This document shows, piece by piece, positions 36,393-47,960 of a stretch of DNA of 64,000 nt. Every line of letters begins with the position of its first letter. The first letter of the stretch is position 1. The notes beneath the pieces are model-generated. The model had not been told where the DNA came from. It saw only the letters and a list, made by a program, of their open reading frames with translations, and made no database searches. This DNA comes from Ottelia alismoides (lineage: Eukaryota > Streptophyta > Magnoliopsida > Alismatales > Hydrocharitaceae), in assembly GCA_037367405.1 (NCBI GenBank), contig JAZKJV010007251.1:744001-808000 (forward strand), in the 5' to 3' direction. Position numbers and translations under genes: made by a program.

Positions 36393-37410
36393 GGGTTTGG
36401 GAGTCCATGGATCACAATCCATGGACAACACACAATCAATGGATGAGATTGATTTGTATTTCTTTCAATGGCCATGATGTTGTTGTAAAAACAAAGCAAC
36501 AATTAATTTTAATTTAAATTAATATATATTGATAGATCGATATAATTAATTTAAAATCAAATTAATTAGATAATATGGGAGATAATGAGAAGATTGACCT
36601 TATCCCCATAAAAGGGGAGAATGGGTCTACTCCTTAATTTCTCATGAGATCTCATAATCTCATGATAGCTTCAAGATTTACATCAGCACTTGTTGTAAAT
36701 TATTTCACAAAAATAATTCATAATTATCTTGTGAAATATTGCAATCATGCCATTGGAAAAATATGAATCACATTTACATCCCAAAACAAAAAAAATATAT
36801 TTTTCAATCAATTATCCAATGTGAATCCAATTCACATCAATATTAAATCAACAAATATCAATTACAATAGACTCTCTCTTATATATTTCAAATCACATTT
36901 ACAATATATTTATGATTAATATGGATAGTGTTATCCACGTTGTTTATATCCATGATAATTAAGTCACTTTTAATAATCTTGGATCTCTATTCTCATGTGC
37001 CCAAATAATATGAATCATATTCACGTTATTCACATCTTTGATAATTAAATCACATTTAATTAACTTAGATCACTCTCCTTATAATATGAATCAAATTCAT
37101 AATACTCATGATAACCAAATTACATTTAATTATCCATTTTCTCAATGCTCGGATACATATATAGACAATAAAATTACTCTTGAACTCTTTCAAGAACAAT
37201 GCGCTTTCTCCGCAGATACTTGGAGATAAGGACATGCGATTGTATTGTTCCATGTATAGTGACTTGGATATCGAGATCACATCTCAAAATCCAGATCTTG
37301 TAGACCTCCTAAAGATGCTTGATTAAATCAAGACCGTAGATCTAATCTTCTCATTGCATATGAATCACATTCAGATCAAGGTCCAACGTTTGGACTAAGA
37401 TCAGATAACT

Positions 37411-37728
37411 TCTCTGAATTTATTCAAGGCAAACAATACCACAAACATTTCTTTTTCTATACCTGTATAGTTACGCTGAGCAGGATAATGCACTTTGCTT
37501 GCGTAGTGTATAGCAAACGGGACACCCTCCCTTCTCTGTTTCAACACAACCTCAACAGCAAAATCTGAGGCGTTCGTCATGATCTCAGAAGGAAGAGATC
37601 AATCTAGGGCTTCTAGGATAGGGGTGCCCATTATCATCCTTTGAAGTATCTCAAAGGTGTCAATACACTTGTGATCAGCAATAAACTCCATGTCTTTGCC
37701 TAAAATATCAGTTAACGGTCGAGCGATT
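37411..37728 (-). pseudogene. Orphan RNase H fragment H
   Basis: It is closely similar to 47632-47950 of F. The - strand gives ARPLTDILGKDMEFIADHKC and then EILQRMIMGTPILEA, the start of gypsy RNase H. It is cut on both sides: on the right where the F LTR fragment begins and on the left where K ends. The sequence differs from F at many bases, so it is a relative and not a recent copy of F itself. Confidence 0.85.
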
Positions 37729-38653
37729 TACCCAGACGTCAAGTGTGGCGCACGTGAGGTGAGGAGTATAGATTCTAAGAATTGACCCAAGGGTGGCGGG
37801 AGGCATGTCTATCGACTGCACGTGAAGGCGATGGAGAGGTGGAGATCCTCTACGCGGTCATGGTTGTACGAGGGACGGGCATTGGCTGCTACTGGAGGTG
37901 GACGTGCGGAGGCGATGGGTGCCTTGAGGCTCTGGTGCGGTGGAGTGGTGATGACTGTCTTTGGTCTCTCCTATGGAAGCAGCGGGTGGTGGAATAGAGT
38001 GCGACGCAAGGTGGCGAGTTTGTGCATCGATGGACTTGAATGCTCGGTGATGGAGTTGGTCCACGAGCGAAGACCGGTCGAGGGGCGAGTGAATAGGACC
38101 ACGTAGACCCCCCTTGGTCGGTCGATACATGACCGACCTAAGGAGATGCACTGTCGAGGTGATGGTCGGTTGCTGGAGACCCACAACCTGAGGAGCAGTG
38201 ATGCGGTCCGAGTAGTTAGGTGCACGGGTCGAAGCAGATGAATGGCGTTCAGGTGGGCGGAGTTGGGTGGTGGCTTCAGATGTCGAGGGTTGCGACTGTG
38301 GCATGGCTGGAGTGCAGTGGTACATGCTAGAGTGATCTTGACTGATCGACGAGGGGTAGTCTGTAGCTGGTGGAAGGCATGTGTGTGCACTGCTTGAAGA
38401 GGAGATTAGGGCGATGCAGTGTCTCACGAGCAATGGTGGTGGTCGGCAACGCGGAGGTACGATGAGGTATCGGAGGAGGTGAATAGCGATGAAGGCGAGG
38501 GTAGGCTCAATATGCAAAGAAGTCAAAGGAGGGGGGAGGAAGGAAGAAGAATAGGAGATAGAAGAATGAAGAGGAGGAGAGATAAAGAAAAAGCAAGGAG
38601 AAGAAGAAAAGAGAAGAAAAAATGGGTTTAGAGATGTCACTTGAAGAATGGTC

Positions 38654-38659
38654 GGATAC
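38654..38659 (-). promoter_or_regulatory. Putative 5' splice site in F LTR
   Basis: The - strand reads CCCAGGTATCC. The same CAGGTATCC occurs in J at 32338, and D has CACAGGTAAGT at the same relative place. Confidence 0.35.
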
Positions 38660-39194
38660 CTGGGATGAAGAAGAGAAAGCCTCTCTGATCGTTGCTCGAA
38701 CGTCTTGGTAAGGCGGAGCTTGAGCAACTCACAAGGGAGATGTGGCAAGAGATGCTAGTCCCTTGGATCTCACCGCCCAAGCACATGTCGTCGCTTATAA
38801 CGACCGCTCTCCCTCACTGTCACCAAGGAAGGGGCCGTGTTTGGTGGCCTAGAGCTCAAAGATGGCAGATGGTCTCTATGGAGGGTGTGCGGCGAGATTT
38901 TATATGTAGTTGGAGGGAGCCGAGGTGGGAGGGCGACGTGCACAAGGTGGAGAGGGAAGAGCGGGCGAGACAGTTGCATCGTGCGCACGAGGGAAGAGAG
39001 ATAGAGGGAGGAGAAATTCCGCATGGGGAGGAGTTGGCGAAGTTGTGCGCAATACGCGGGGAGGAGCAGAAAATGGAGAAGTTGGGCCGTGCGATGCGAA
39101 GAGAGAGTGTGATGTGGTCATTACAGGGAGAGGGTCGCAGGGGAGAGAGATGAGGGTGGTTGCATGGAATAGCAAGGGAGAAAGAGATTGAGAA

Positions 39195-39335
39195 AGAAAG
39201 AGAAAGAGAGGGGATAGCGGGGGACGTGAGGGAGAGGGTGTGGGTGGTACATGGATTGCATGGGAGAAGGGAGAGAGAGAGAGAGAGAGCTCGAAGAGGG
39301 AAGAGAGAGAGAGAGGGAGAGAGAGAGAGAGGAGA
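39195..39335 (+). repeat. (GA)n microsatellite region in F LTR
   Basis: Long interrupted GA runs, densest at 39267-39335. It produces spurious Arg/Glu frames on + and Ser/Leu frames on the - strand. Confidence 0.9.
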
Positions 39336-39354
39336 GATGGGGGGAATGAATTGG

Positions 39355-39385
39355 CCACGTGGTTTGCAAAGGTGTGGCCACGTGG
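39355..39385. promoter_or_regulatory. Paired G-box motifs in F LTR
   Basis: Two CCACGTGG palindromes (39355-39362 and 39378-39385) 15 bp apart, upstream of the CT-rich region on the sense strand. G-boxes bind bZIP/bHLH factors in plants; use here is inferred. Confidence 0.5.
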
Positions 39386-39598
39386 CATGTTGAATAATAA
39401 AAATTAAAATAAATAATAATAAATAAAATAAATATAAATACAAAAATATAAATAAAATAAGAAAAATAAAATAAATGAATTGAAATAATTAAATTAAAAT
39501 AAACAAAATAAATAATTAATAATTAAAGTCATAAATAAATAAAATAAATAATTAAATAATAATGTAATAAAATAAATAATTAAAAGAAAAATGAAGGT

Positions 39599-39630
39599 GA
39601 CATGTGGCAGCTCTAGGAGCTGCCACGTGC
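39599..39630. promoter_or_regulatory. U3 palindrome of F LTR
   Basis: GTGGCAGCTC/GAGCTGCCAC with a 3-base loop, a perfect 10-bp inverted repeat. The equivalent occurs in both D LTRs (51710 and 61237). Confidence 0.75.
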
Positions 39631-40672
39631 CGCTTTAAGAAAAAACAAAAATTAAATCAAAGAAAAATAAAAAAGAAATAACAAAAAGGGTCAAATAAAG
39701 AAGTGATCAATACAAAAGTTGCTCGTCTCGACATGATCTATAAATTTCACGAAGGATCAAAAATCAAAATAAACTATATGTACAAAATGTGATTTTATGT
39801 GTTATCTTGTAGGTATAAAATACCGTATTTTTATATTTTGCAGATTATTTTAGCATTTTTAAATAAAGTAAAAATTGAAATAAAATCTGATAAAATAGAA
39901 TAAAATGATTTACACATTAATCTTATTTTTTGTAATTTTAATAGTTAAGAAAATGAAGAAATAAAATAAAGTAAAATACACAAGACTTTTGTACAGACTC
40001 TCAATGAACACTCAAAACCATTTATTTGCTTTGATTCTGATTCAATTTTAATTGGATTTTTTTATACTTTTCATTAAAACTTTCATCAAAGAAAACAAAT
40101 GAAAAAGAAATTAATAAAAAATACATAATTATTTACATAAAATAATAAGTCAAAAACAGACGAAACACACAATGTATAAAAGGGGCCCAAAACCTAACTT
40201 TCAAATATGAACTCCGATTTTTATGAAATTGGTCTTGTTTTGAAGGTCTTTGAATATATATTACTTCAAAAGTGACTAGACTGAAATCAGACACTGCATG
40301 AGAGATATATATGTGTTTTAGTCTATCTATATGAGAATTAGGTTTTGGGTTTATTTGTCAACATTTCAAGTTAGTAATTTTTTTCATATTTTTTCTTTTA
40401 TTCCTAGTAGCCATATGTATACAATGGAGTTAGTTTTATTAGATTTGGAGTTAGTATAAAATAGATACAAATAGGGAAGTTAGTTATTATACATGTGAAT
40501 ATGTACACAGAATTTCAGGCTTCCTATTTATGCAAATACGAGTGCTAAAATGCATGCATTAATTCTTGATGTATGAATGAGAATAATGCAAAATAAATGG
40601 AAATATGCAGCTAATTACTCAGGAACAAAGCTCTATTTTCAACTTTTAGAGTGATAAACAACAGATTAATCA

Positions 40673-40686
40673 ACCCCTCATACTTG
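40673..40686 (-). other. Polypurine tract of F
   Basis: The - strand reads CAAGTATGAGGGGT immediately before the LTR start; compare TAAGTATAGGGGGG before the second D LTR. Confidence 0.75.
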
Positions 40687-40880
40687 AACTTTGCTCGTCC
40701 TCGAGCAACTAAAATTAAATGCAAGAGTGAAATGATTTTGGGTTCCATATCAAGGTCATAAATAAAAGGTGAAATTGGAGCTCGACTCGATATTTGGATT
40801 AATAACGTTACAGAACCTTATTGAGAATTGAATTTAAGACCTAACAACTTGTGAGTTCCACAAGTCTCTGTTCAGGTCGC
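40687..40880 (-). other. 3' noncoding block of F, distal part
   Basis: Reverse complement of the D region about 60160-60355, with TAGTTGCTCGAGGACGAGCA as a landmark. It is separated from its upstream half by insertion G. Confidence 0.8.
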
Positions 40881-42157
40881 TGATGAATATGCAATTCGTC
40901 ATCTTTATTCATTTATTTTAGCTTAAAATCCCTTATAAAATACCTGCATAAAACACTAACTCCATATTCTTACTAATTTTAACCTAAAATAAATAAATAA
41001 ATAAATAAAGGAAAAATAAAGAAAATAAAATAAAAAAGGAAGACTGTAATGGATACAGGCTAACCTGAACCCCGAGAGAAGGTCAAGACTTGACCTGATC
41101 AACTAGGAAAAAAGTAGGGGGAGATAGGGTCTTTAAGCAGAAAATCCAAAAAAAATTGTGTGTGTTGTTGTAAATACTTTTCACTATTTTGTATATATCT
41201 GTATAAAACTGACACTAATTTATTTGTGCCCTAATTGAAGTCGAATCAAATAACTTTCAAAACCAAAGTTGTAAATAAAAATGTATCCTAATTAATAAAA
41301 ATAATTGCACAATTAAATCATGTACAGAATAAAAGTAGCCACACATGGAAAAAGCCACTAAGCACTAATTGAAAGATCAATTCCGGCTCCATATGAGCTC
41401 AAAGTGAACCAATATCACTTCCATTGGATTCTAAATTAAATTATCTTCAAAATGGTTGTATTTTCATAATTTTTGGAATTACGGTTGAAAAGTTGATTTT
41501 CTGGGGTGGATTGTGCAATTTTCCCATGTATTTTGTGCATATTGTATTTGTATATATTTATAAATTATTTTTACTATTTTTTTATAAAAATAAAAATTAA
41601 AAAAATTAAAATTCTTTAAAAACAAAAAAGACTAATTTCGTCATTTACCATTGTATATAATGTCATATATGTATATAATATATGTATATAGTTACTATTT
41701 TTAATTAACCACCATACAAAAAATAACATTATTTAATTTCAATAAATAAAGTGATGAAAATTCAAAAAAATTAGATAGTTTTGTAAATATTTTTATCTCC
41801 TTTATTTTATCTCATTTCATCTCTCTTATCTCTTCCACCAAAAAATTTCAAAAATTCATCTCTCTTATCTCTTTCACCAACAAAATTCAATTTTCATCTC
41901 TCTTTATCCAAAAAATTTCAAAAATTCATTTCAATTTTCATCTCTCTTTATCCAAAAAAATTCAAATATTCAAATTTCATTCTATCTTTTCTATTTATAT
42001 GGCTCCTTCTCCCTTATGTCAACTTGATCAATCTTTATAAAGAGGAGCCCGATCTCCGAGAGAAAATTTCGTCAAGAATTGTTCCTAGCCTCCGCGCCGT
42101 CCGGTGACAGCGAGTCGGCCTTATCGAGGCGATCACGGTCCTTTTTCTGCTCCTAAG

Positions 42158-42163
42158 GTGAGA
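42158..42163 (+). promoter_or_regulatory. Putative 5' splice site in G LTR
   Basis: CTAAGGTGAGAT after GACAGCGAGTCGGCCTTATC, the same module as A at 8654. A TATA-like TTTATATGG lies about 165 bp upstream. Confidence 0.45.
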
Positions 42164-42649
42164 TCCACATTTTTCTTATTTTTATCTAGTTAATCATAGT
42201 TTATTTCTCACATTTTTCTCTCGTCGTCATTTTTTAATTAGATCTTAAAATCCGCCACGATTTATTCCGCCATCGACTCGATTTTTCATCTCACTTTCTC
42301 GATCTATATGTGTTCTATTTCTATCGTCCACGATCTCTCAACTCCGACCGTGTACGGTGGCCAGAGATCGGATTCGAATCCCTCATCTCCGTCGCATCTC
42401 CGTTCATTTTTCCGATTTGTAAATAAATTAAAAGAAAAGCATTTGTTTCTTTTTATTCTCTAATGTTTGTTTTGTAGGATCATATAAAAAAATTAAAAAA
42501 AATAAAAAAAGAATTTCTTTATCCCTTTCTTTTTTTATTTTTCGGATTTACAAAAAAATAAATGAAAGTTTTTTTTATTATTTTCTATTTACATCGCAAA
42601 CAAAAAAATTTACAAAAAAATTAAAAAAAAACAAAAAAAACTTCCATCT

Positions 42650-43235
42650 GGCAGCGGGGTCGCCACCCCCCGGTGCTCACCAACCGGCCCTCGCCACGTG
42701 CCTCCGTGCAGTTTCCCCTGTAGCCAGCCGTCCACCGCATTCCCAGCCGCCTGTAGCCGCCCTTCGTCCTCCTGTGCGCGGCCTACGCCGCCCTTCGCTG
42801 GACACCTCCTCCATGCGCGCTGCATCTTCAGAACGAAAGCCCTCCGGCCCTCTGTTAAGCAGGACACGCGCCAGCGCATGCGTGATCCACCCGCCGAGCT
42901 TCTCTCTCCATCGCGCGCATGGCTGCTGCCGCGGCTCCTCCTCGGACCAGTCCTCTAGCCGCCCGCACCGGCCGCGTATCGCCGTCGACGCCACCAGCAC
43001 GAACTCCAGAGCGTGCAGACCGCCTCCGTCGTCTCCACCCCGTGCGCCTCTTTGCTGCGCGAGCAGAGCAGTAGCCTCCTGCCACCGCCTGGTGCCCGCG
43101 CCCGCGCCGCCCCTCCGTCGAGCCGCCCGACCACCTGCCTCTCCACTCCAGCGCCGCCTGCGTGTGCATGGGGAGAAAGGACGGCAACACCCTGTGGCCC
43201 CCCTGGTGCCCTTTGTGATTTCAAGATATGAAGAA
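42650..43235 (+). other. GC-rich island in G LTR
   Basis: Sharp rise in GC in otherwise AT-rich LTR, with overlapping frames on both strands (for example 42774-43244 and 42855-43190). These look like by-products of GC content; no domain. The same island occurs in A and D at the same LTR position. Confidence 0.7.
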
Positions 43236-44459
43236 GAACATTAAAACAACCCTATGGCATTAAAAAAATTGGAGAATTTACAGTTGAGACCCCCGAATAT
43301 TTCAGAAATTACAGAAAGGGCACCCATCAGCTCTATCACGTGCGCAGCACGAGCATACTGGGTAAATTGTAATTTTTTTCTCTCTATTTATTCTTATTAT
43401 TATTTGCTTCAAAAACATTGAACTATTTGCAAACTAGTCCCTGAATTCCAGAACTTAAATTTGCTTGTGCTTTTCATTGAAATAAATGTTTTTATTAGTC
43501 CAAAAATCTTGCAAAAATTATGCTATGCTCTTGATGTGTTTCTCTTCTTAGAATAAAATTTTCATTACATTTTTCCTTCATTTATTACTATTAAAAAATC
43601 AAAAACATGTCATTTATCCTTGTTTGAAAGTCCAAAATTCATAAAAATTCAAATATTATTCCAAAAAATCCAAAAAAATAGGATAGTTGTATTTCATTGT
43701 CTTTTAATTTATGACCAATTTTCACGCATTAATTTTTTATAAAGTCCAAAAAAATTGAAAAACGTGAAAAATCTTGTAAATAAACAGAAAATTCTACAAA
43801 ATTCTAAAAATTGTGATTTCAGTTAATATTTGTAGATAATTGCTTCTAGTTTGTCTTAAAAATAATTGTCAGGAGTTTTGGGCACTTAAAATATTTTTAA
43901 TTTGTAAATCACTCCAGGTTGTGCATATTTTTGTATTTTCTTACTGCTTGATTTTTAGAAAAATACAAAAACATCTGAAAATTCCACAAAAATTCTCAAA
44001 AATATTACAAAACTTTTAAAACCCAAAAATATTTTCTTTGGATTTTTCTGAGTCTTTTTAATTAAATTGAAAAATTACAAAATGAGTTGGTGTGTGTATT
44101 TTTATACTACTTCGTGTTATTTTTGAAAAAAATAAAAAATACAAAATCAAAACCACTAAAAATTTGAAAATCAAAAAATATAAAAAAATATTAAAAATAA
44201 AAAAATAAAAAGATAAAAAATCACAATAACTAAGGATAGTTGTCCTTTGAGATTCTTGTTTTCTCTTAATTGATTTTCGATTAATTGAATAACCCTCGGG
44301 ATTTGTAGACTCCATGAGTTGGACCTTGTCCGCTATAAAGGTTAATAAGTAGCAAAAATAAAAAAATAGTTTTTGTTTGTCACGGGATTTTAGGGATAGA
44401 AACAACGGCTGTATACCATCAATAATTTTCCCATCCTCCGAGATTTCTTCCGCAACAAA

Positions 44460-44477
44460 ATGGCGCCGTTGCCAGGG
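44460..44477 (+). other. Primer-binding site of G
   Basis: TGGCGCCGTTGCCAGGGA, one base from the tRNA-Asp-type consensus and the best preserved in the window. Confidence 0.9.
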
Positions 44478-44525
44478 ATATAAAATAAAAAAAATCAAAA
44501 ACCCCCCTAATTTTCACGATCAACA

Positions 44526-45700
44526 GTCGCCTCAACAGTCAGGTCAGAGTAAATCCTCATATGCAAATTCTGATGACTATGAATCTTACTTGTACCGTGT
44601 AAGTGAAATATAGCTCTCCACATTAGAAATGGTAAAGAAGCAGCCTCCTCTAACAAGGTAACTCTAATTCCCCAGTCTAGCAACTCTTTCCTCGAGGAGC
44701 GGGGTATTCCTTTCTAAGTTCAAGTGCAACCAACTCAAGAAAAGGGGGTAGAGAAGATAAGGACTATGACCAGTGTAGTCACATATCCATGCAGGTTGAC
44801 CAGTGTAGCCAAGTCTCTAGCTGCAGGCTTCCTTGGTATGAGGCTATGCCTTGCTTATTTGACTATACAAAAATACATATTCTGGCAGATATTTTATTTT
44901 AAATCAGGCATGTCCCTTTTTTTGGAGCTCTTTTTTTATTGAACTATATAGAAGGTGCATCATGTACATAAGGAGTTTTTATTCTTGAGCCAGTAGACTA
45001 CCCTCTTTTGAAGCTTTATTGCATCCGATAACATCCCTCGTTAGACGTCGATGCCACTAGACTAGGTTGAGATGCACTACCCTCCCTAGAGAAGGATGGA
45101 AGTTTCAACCCGTGTGCTACTCCAAGCAAAGGATTCTACCTCCTCACCATCTCATCAATGAAGAGCTGCGTGCATGGTTCTTGTCCAAGTTAGGTCATTG
45201 TCTAAGAGAATTGTGTGTGTGTGTGTGTATGAAATATTCTACTTAGACCAATCAAGATGACATGTGAACATAGACTTGCAGACTCAAAGAATTAAGTCAC
45301 TTGACCTGAAAAATCTCAACTCCAGTTCCTATAACGTTCCTATGAAATTAGGTAGATTAAGGTCAAATTAAATCCATCTTCGACTTCTATTCATAACTTG
45401 GTTTATAACCCATTAACTTTTCACGTTGCATATGTAGATATGCAGATAGAATGCAGATGACATGTAATGCATATGAATTGCAAGGCATTTGAAGATTTTT
45501 TTATCTTAGGTATAACTCAAATTTTACAAAAGCATTACTTACAAGAATTATACAAGTATTATAAAAATAAAACAATATACTTATTATACATGAATTTTAC
45601 AAAAAAAAATTTTCAGTTTTATGACAACATAATTATTGCATACTATATACAAAAATACTTGAAAGTATGAGATATGGGTAAATTACATATGTAATATATA
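44526..45700 (-). other. 3' noncoding block of F, proximal part
   Basis: Reverse complement of about 59100-60160 of D, with CTCGAGGAGCGGGGTATTCC (44692) and CCAGTAGACTACCCTC (44990) as landmarks. The rest, after G, is at 40687-40880. Near 45490-45670 it becomes an AT-rich ACAAAA tract, and an (AT)n run lies at 45693-45713. Frame 44058-44498 (-) spans the G border and is spurious. Confidence 0.75.
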
Positions 45701-45713
45701 TATATATATATAT
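45693..45713 (+). repeat. (AT)n microsatellite
   Basis: Pure AT run beside the compound hairpin of F. Confidence 0.9.
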
Positions 45714-45714
45714 G

Positions 45715-45970
45715 CCCCTCTATACTCAGCATGTGCTATGTCCTCAGAGCATGAGAAGCGAGGAAAAGACATAGCTCATACCAAACGTAGGATAAATAAA
45801 ATAACAAAATGTATAGAAGTCGATCCACCCCCCTATACTTAGGCTCTGCTCAGCCTAAGTGTGGAAGAAGAGCAAAAATGGGGAGAACGAGGTCATGAGG
45901 AGAAATGGATGAGTATATACATAGGGCGGGCATCGGTCCCCCCTATACTTATACTTTGGTCTGCCTATAG
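45715..45970 (-). repeat. Hairpin array of F
   Basis: Three hairpins on the - strand at about 45938-45970, 45828-45864 and 45715-45791. In + orientation they read CCCCCCTATACTTAGG and similar. The one farthest from pol is the long compound form with inner GCTATGTC/GACATAGC, the same order as in A, C and D. Confidence 0.88.
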
Positions 45971-46059
45971 GACATGAGTGGGTATGAGAACTGATGGGGT
46001 TGGGGAATATACAAAGAGATCATAATCTGAATCTTTTTTATGCTGCTGATGGCTAGAGA

Positions 46060-47400
46060 TCAATGTTGCAAGGCTTCATGCATGACTCTATGTGTGCCTT
46101 CTGAATCTGCCTCATGCATGAAAAAAATCTCCTCAACTCGGACTAACTGTTCATTTGGTTCGACAAAGTGTTTCAACTATTGTCCGTTCACTAGGGATGT
46201 TTGTGCTCCATCTGTAAGATCTGAGATCTCTGCACATCCACTGTCATGCACATAATGGACTGTAAACGGACCAGTCCACTTGGATTTGAGCTTCTTTTGG
46301 AAAACCTTCAGCCTCACATTGAACAACCATACCTTTTGTCCAGGAACAAAGGTCTTCTGTCTGATAAATCTATCGTGCCAATGCTTAACCATATCCTTGT
46401 ACACCAAACTGCTTTTGTATGCTCGATTTCTGATTTCCACAAGTTCATTTAGATTCATCTCTCTCTGCTTTTTCCCTAGGTGCGTGTTCCAATTGACCTT
46501 AATTGCCCATTCTGATTTGTGCACTAACTCTACGGTATGGCATGGCTTCCCAAATACCATCCTGAATGGGGAGGTTTCTAAAGGTGTCTTGTAAGCTGTC
46601 ATGTAGGCTCAAAGGACTTTCTCCAAGATCTAGGACCAGACCTTCCTATCTGGGCAGTCGAGCTTCTGCAATGTGGTCTTAACCTCCCTATTCAACAACT
46701 CTACCCCTACCATTGGTCTGTGGGTGGTAAGGACTAGCGACACAGTGCTCGATGTCGTAATCCTTCACAAGTTTCTTCACATCTCTATTCACAAAAATGG
46801 CTACCCCCATCGAATATCAATACTTTGGGGACCCCAAACATAGAAATGATATGCTCTCTGATAAACTTACACATAGTCCTATTGTTTGCAGCTCGGGTTG
46901 GGATATCTTCCATCCACCTTGATAAATAATCCACCATAATAAGGATATACTCAAAACTATGGCTAACCGGAAATGGGCCCAAGAAGTTGATGCCACAAGC
47001 ATCAAAGACATCATAAATGATGACAAGCTGCATCGACATCTCATCTTTGGAACCAATGGTTCCTCCCATTCGTTGGCATACTCGGCACGACTTCACAAAA
47101 GTGAGACCATCGTGAAATAGAGTCGACCAATATAAGCTACACGATAATACCTTCCATGCGGTCCTTATCCCGGAATGGTGTCCTCATGCCTCCAGACTAT
47201 GGAAGTAAGGACACTATGGAATTCCACCTGAGGAATACACCTCATCTAGACACATCGGATCCCCCCAATTGTAGTATCTCGAAACCGACTTGAGTCGGTC
47301 TATGTTGCTCTTGGGCCAATCTTTAGGAACTTTCTTGGAGATAAGATAGTTTACTATATTGGCGTACCATGGGAGCGACTCGATAACAAAAACTAACTCG
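46060..47400 (-). pseudogene. Integrase domain of F
   Basis: Reading from 47400 down: a connecting segment (WPKSNIDRLKSVSRYYNW), a decayed HHCC zinc region ending CRVCQRMGG (47080), the core GINFLGPFPVSHSFEYILIM with MVDYLSRWMEDIPTRA, then VPKVLIFDGGSHFCE, containing the D-G-G-x-H form of the second catalytic aspartate. The C-terminal module at 46602-46177 is open: YKTPLETSPFRMVFGKPCH, then KLKSKWTGPFTVHYV. The frame is broken between about 46785 and 46602. Confidence 0.88.
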
Positions 47401-47479
47401 TCAAGGAAGGAGTCTCGAATAGACATATCATCAGATGCATCAAGAATCTCGAGATGGGAGAGGGGATTAGCCACTGCAT

Positions 47480-47960
47480 TCTTCTTTCCAAGTTTATCTT
47501 CAATGTCAAAGTCAAACTTCTGGATAAGTAAGATCTACTTAAGAAGACACGTCTTCGCGTCCTTCTTTTCCATGAGATACCATAGTGATGTATGGTCTGT
47601 GAACACAATAACCTTGGATCCAGTGAGATGAGATCTGAATTTATTCAAGGAAAACACTACCACAAGCATCTCTTTTTCTATAACTGTATAATTACGCTGA
47701 GCAGGATCATGCACTTTGCTTGTGTAGTGTATAGCAAATGGGACACCAACCCTTCTCTATTCTAACATAGCTCCAACAACAAAATCTGAGGCGTCCATCA
47801 TGATCTCAGAAGGAAGAGATCAATCTGGGGCTTGTAGGATAGGGGTGTCCATTATCATCCTTTGAAGTATCTTAAAGGTGTCAAGACACTTGTGATCGAC
47901 AACAAACTCCATGTCTTTGCCTAAAAGCTCAGTTAGTAGTCGAGCGATCTTTGAAAAGCT
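47480..47960 (-). pseudogene. RNase H domain of F
   Basis: Starts in IARLLTELLGKDMEFVVDHK and ILQRMIMDTPILQAPD, followed by decayed sequence through YTVIEKEM-like and DHTSLWYLMEKKD-like segments. A second, shorter relative is at 37411-37728. Confidence 0.8.

Larger units (their letters stand above)
35816..37403 (-). repeat. Putative 5' LTR of K
   Basis: It lies directly upstream (- strand) of the primer site and contains a TATA box and a CT-rich leader. The outer border is inferred from the start of the RNase H fragment H at 37411. Frames 35929-36237 and 36183-36431 (-) lie in the transcribed part and have no known domain. Confidence 0.45.
32516..37410 (-). mobile_element. Element K: degenerate LTR element with copia-type primer site
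   Basis: On the - strand a TATA box (36385), about 570 bp of downstream leader, and a tRNA-Met-type primer site (35802-35813) are in LTR-retroelement order. The LTR would be about 35816-37403 and the interior 32516-35800. No gag or pol domain could be read in the interior on either strand, and the second LTR was not found, so it may be a large noncoding derivative or a heavily decayed copia copy. An endogenous pararetrovirus also uses this primer type, but nothing else supports that. Confidence 0.45.
37729..40672 (-). repeat. 3' LTR of F (3' end truncated)
   Basis: It begins on the - strand at 40672 with TGATTAATCTGTTGTTTATC, and the next 250 bp match the D LTR start (AAAAGTTGAAAATAGAGCTT). 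It keeps the U3 palindrome and the GC-richer segment but lacks the terminal AT-rich kilobase of the D LTR, so it is truncated where H begins. The 296-residue - strand frame (38748-37858) and several GA/CT-repeat frames (38856-39443) lie in it; they are Ser/Pro/Leu-rich and show no domain. Confidence 0.75.
40881..44525 (+). mobile_element. Element G: near-solo LTR with retained primer site
   Basis: The LTR (40881 to about 44457) begins TGATGAATATGCAATTCGTC and is followed by a primer-binding site and a 48-bp tail ending CAACA. Both sides carry GTCGC (40876-40880 and 44526-44530), a 5-bp target duplication, and the flanks join the two halves of the F 3' noncoding block. The interior and nearly all of the second LTR are missing. 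The LTR is of the A/C family. Confidence 0.85.

Noticed and set aside
32516..37410. K as an endogenous pararetrovirus
   Set aside because: The tRNA-Met primer site alone is shared with copia elements; no viral coat, movement or RT domain was readable.
37858..38748. 296-residue - strand frame as a host gene
   Set aside because: It lies wholly inside the F LTR, is Ser/Pro/Leu low-complexity, and contains no domain. Kept only as part of the LTR-island observation.
38856..39443. Several 80-195-residue frames on both strands
   Set aside because: They read (GA)n/(CT)n microsatellite in the F LTR as Arg-Glu or Ser-Leu repeats.
42610..43244. Overlapping Ala/Arg/Pro-rich frames on both strands
   Set aside because: GC-rich LTR island of G; frames on both strands exclude each other and none shows a domain.
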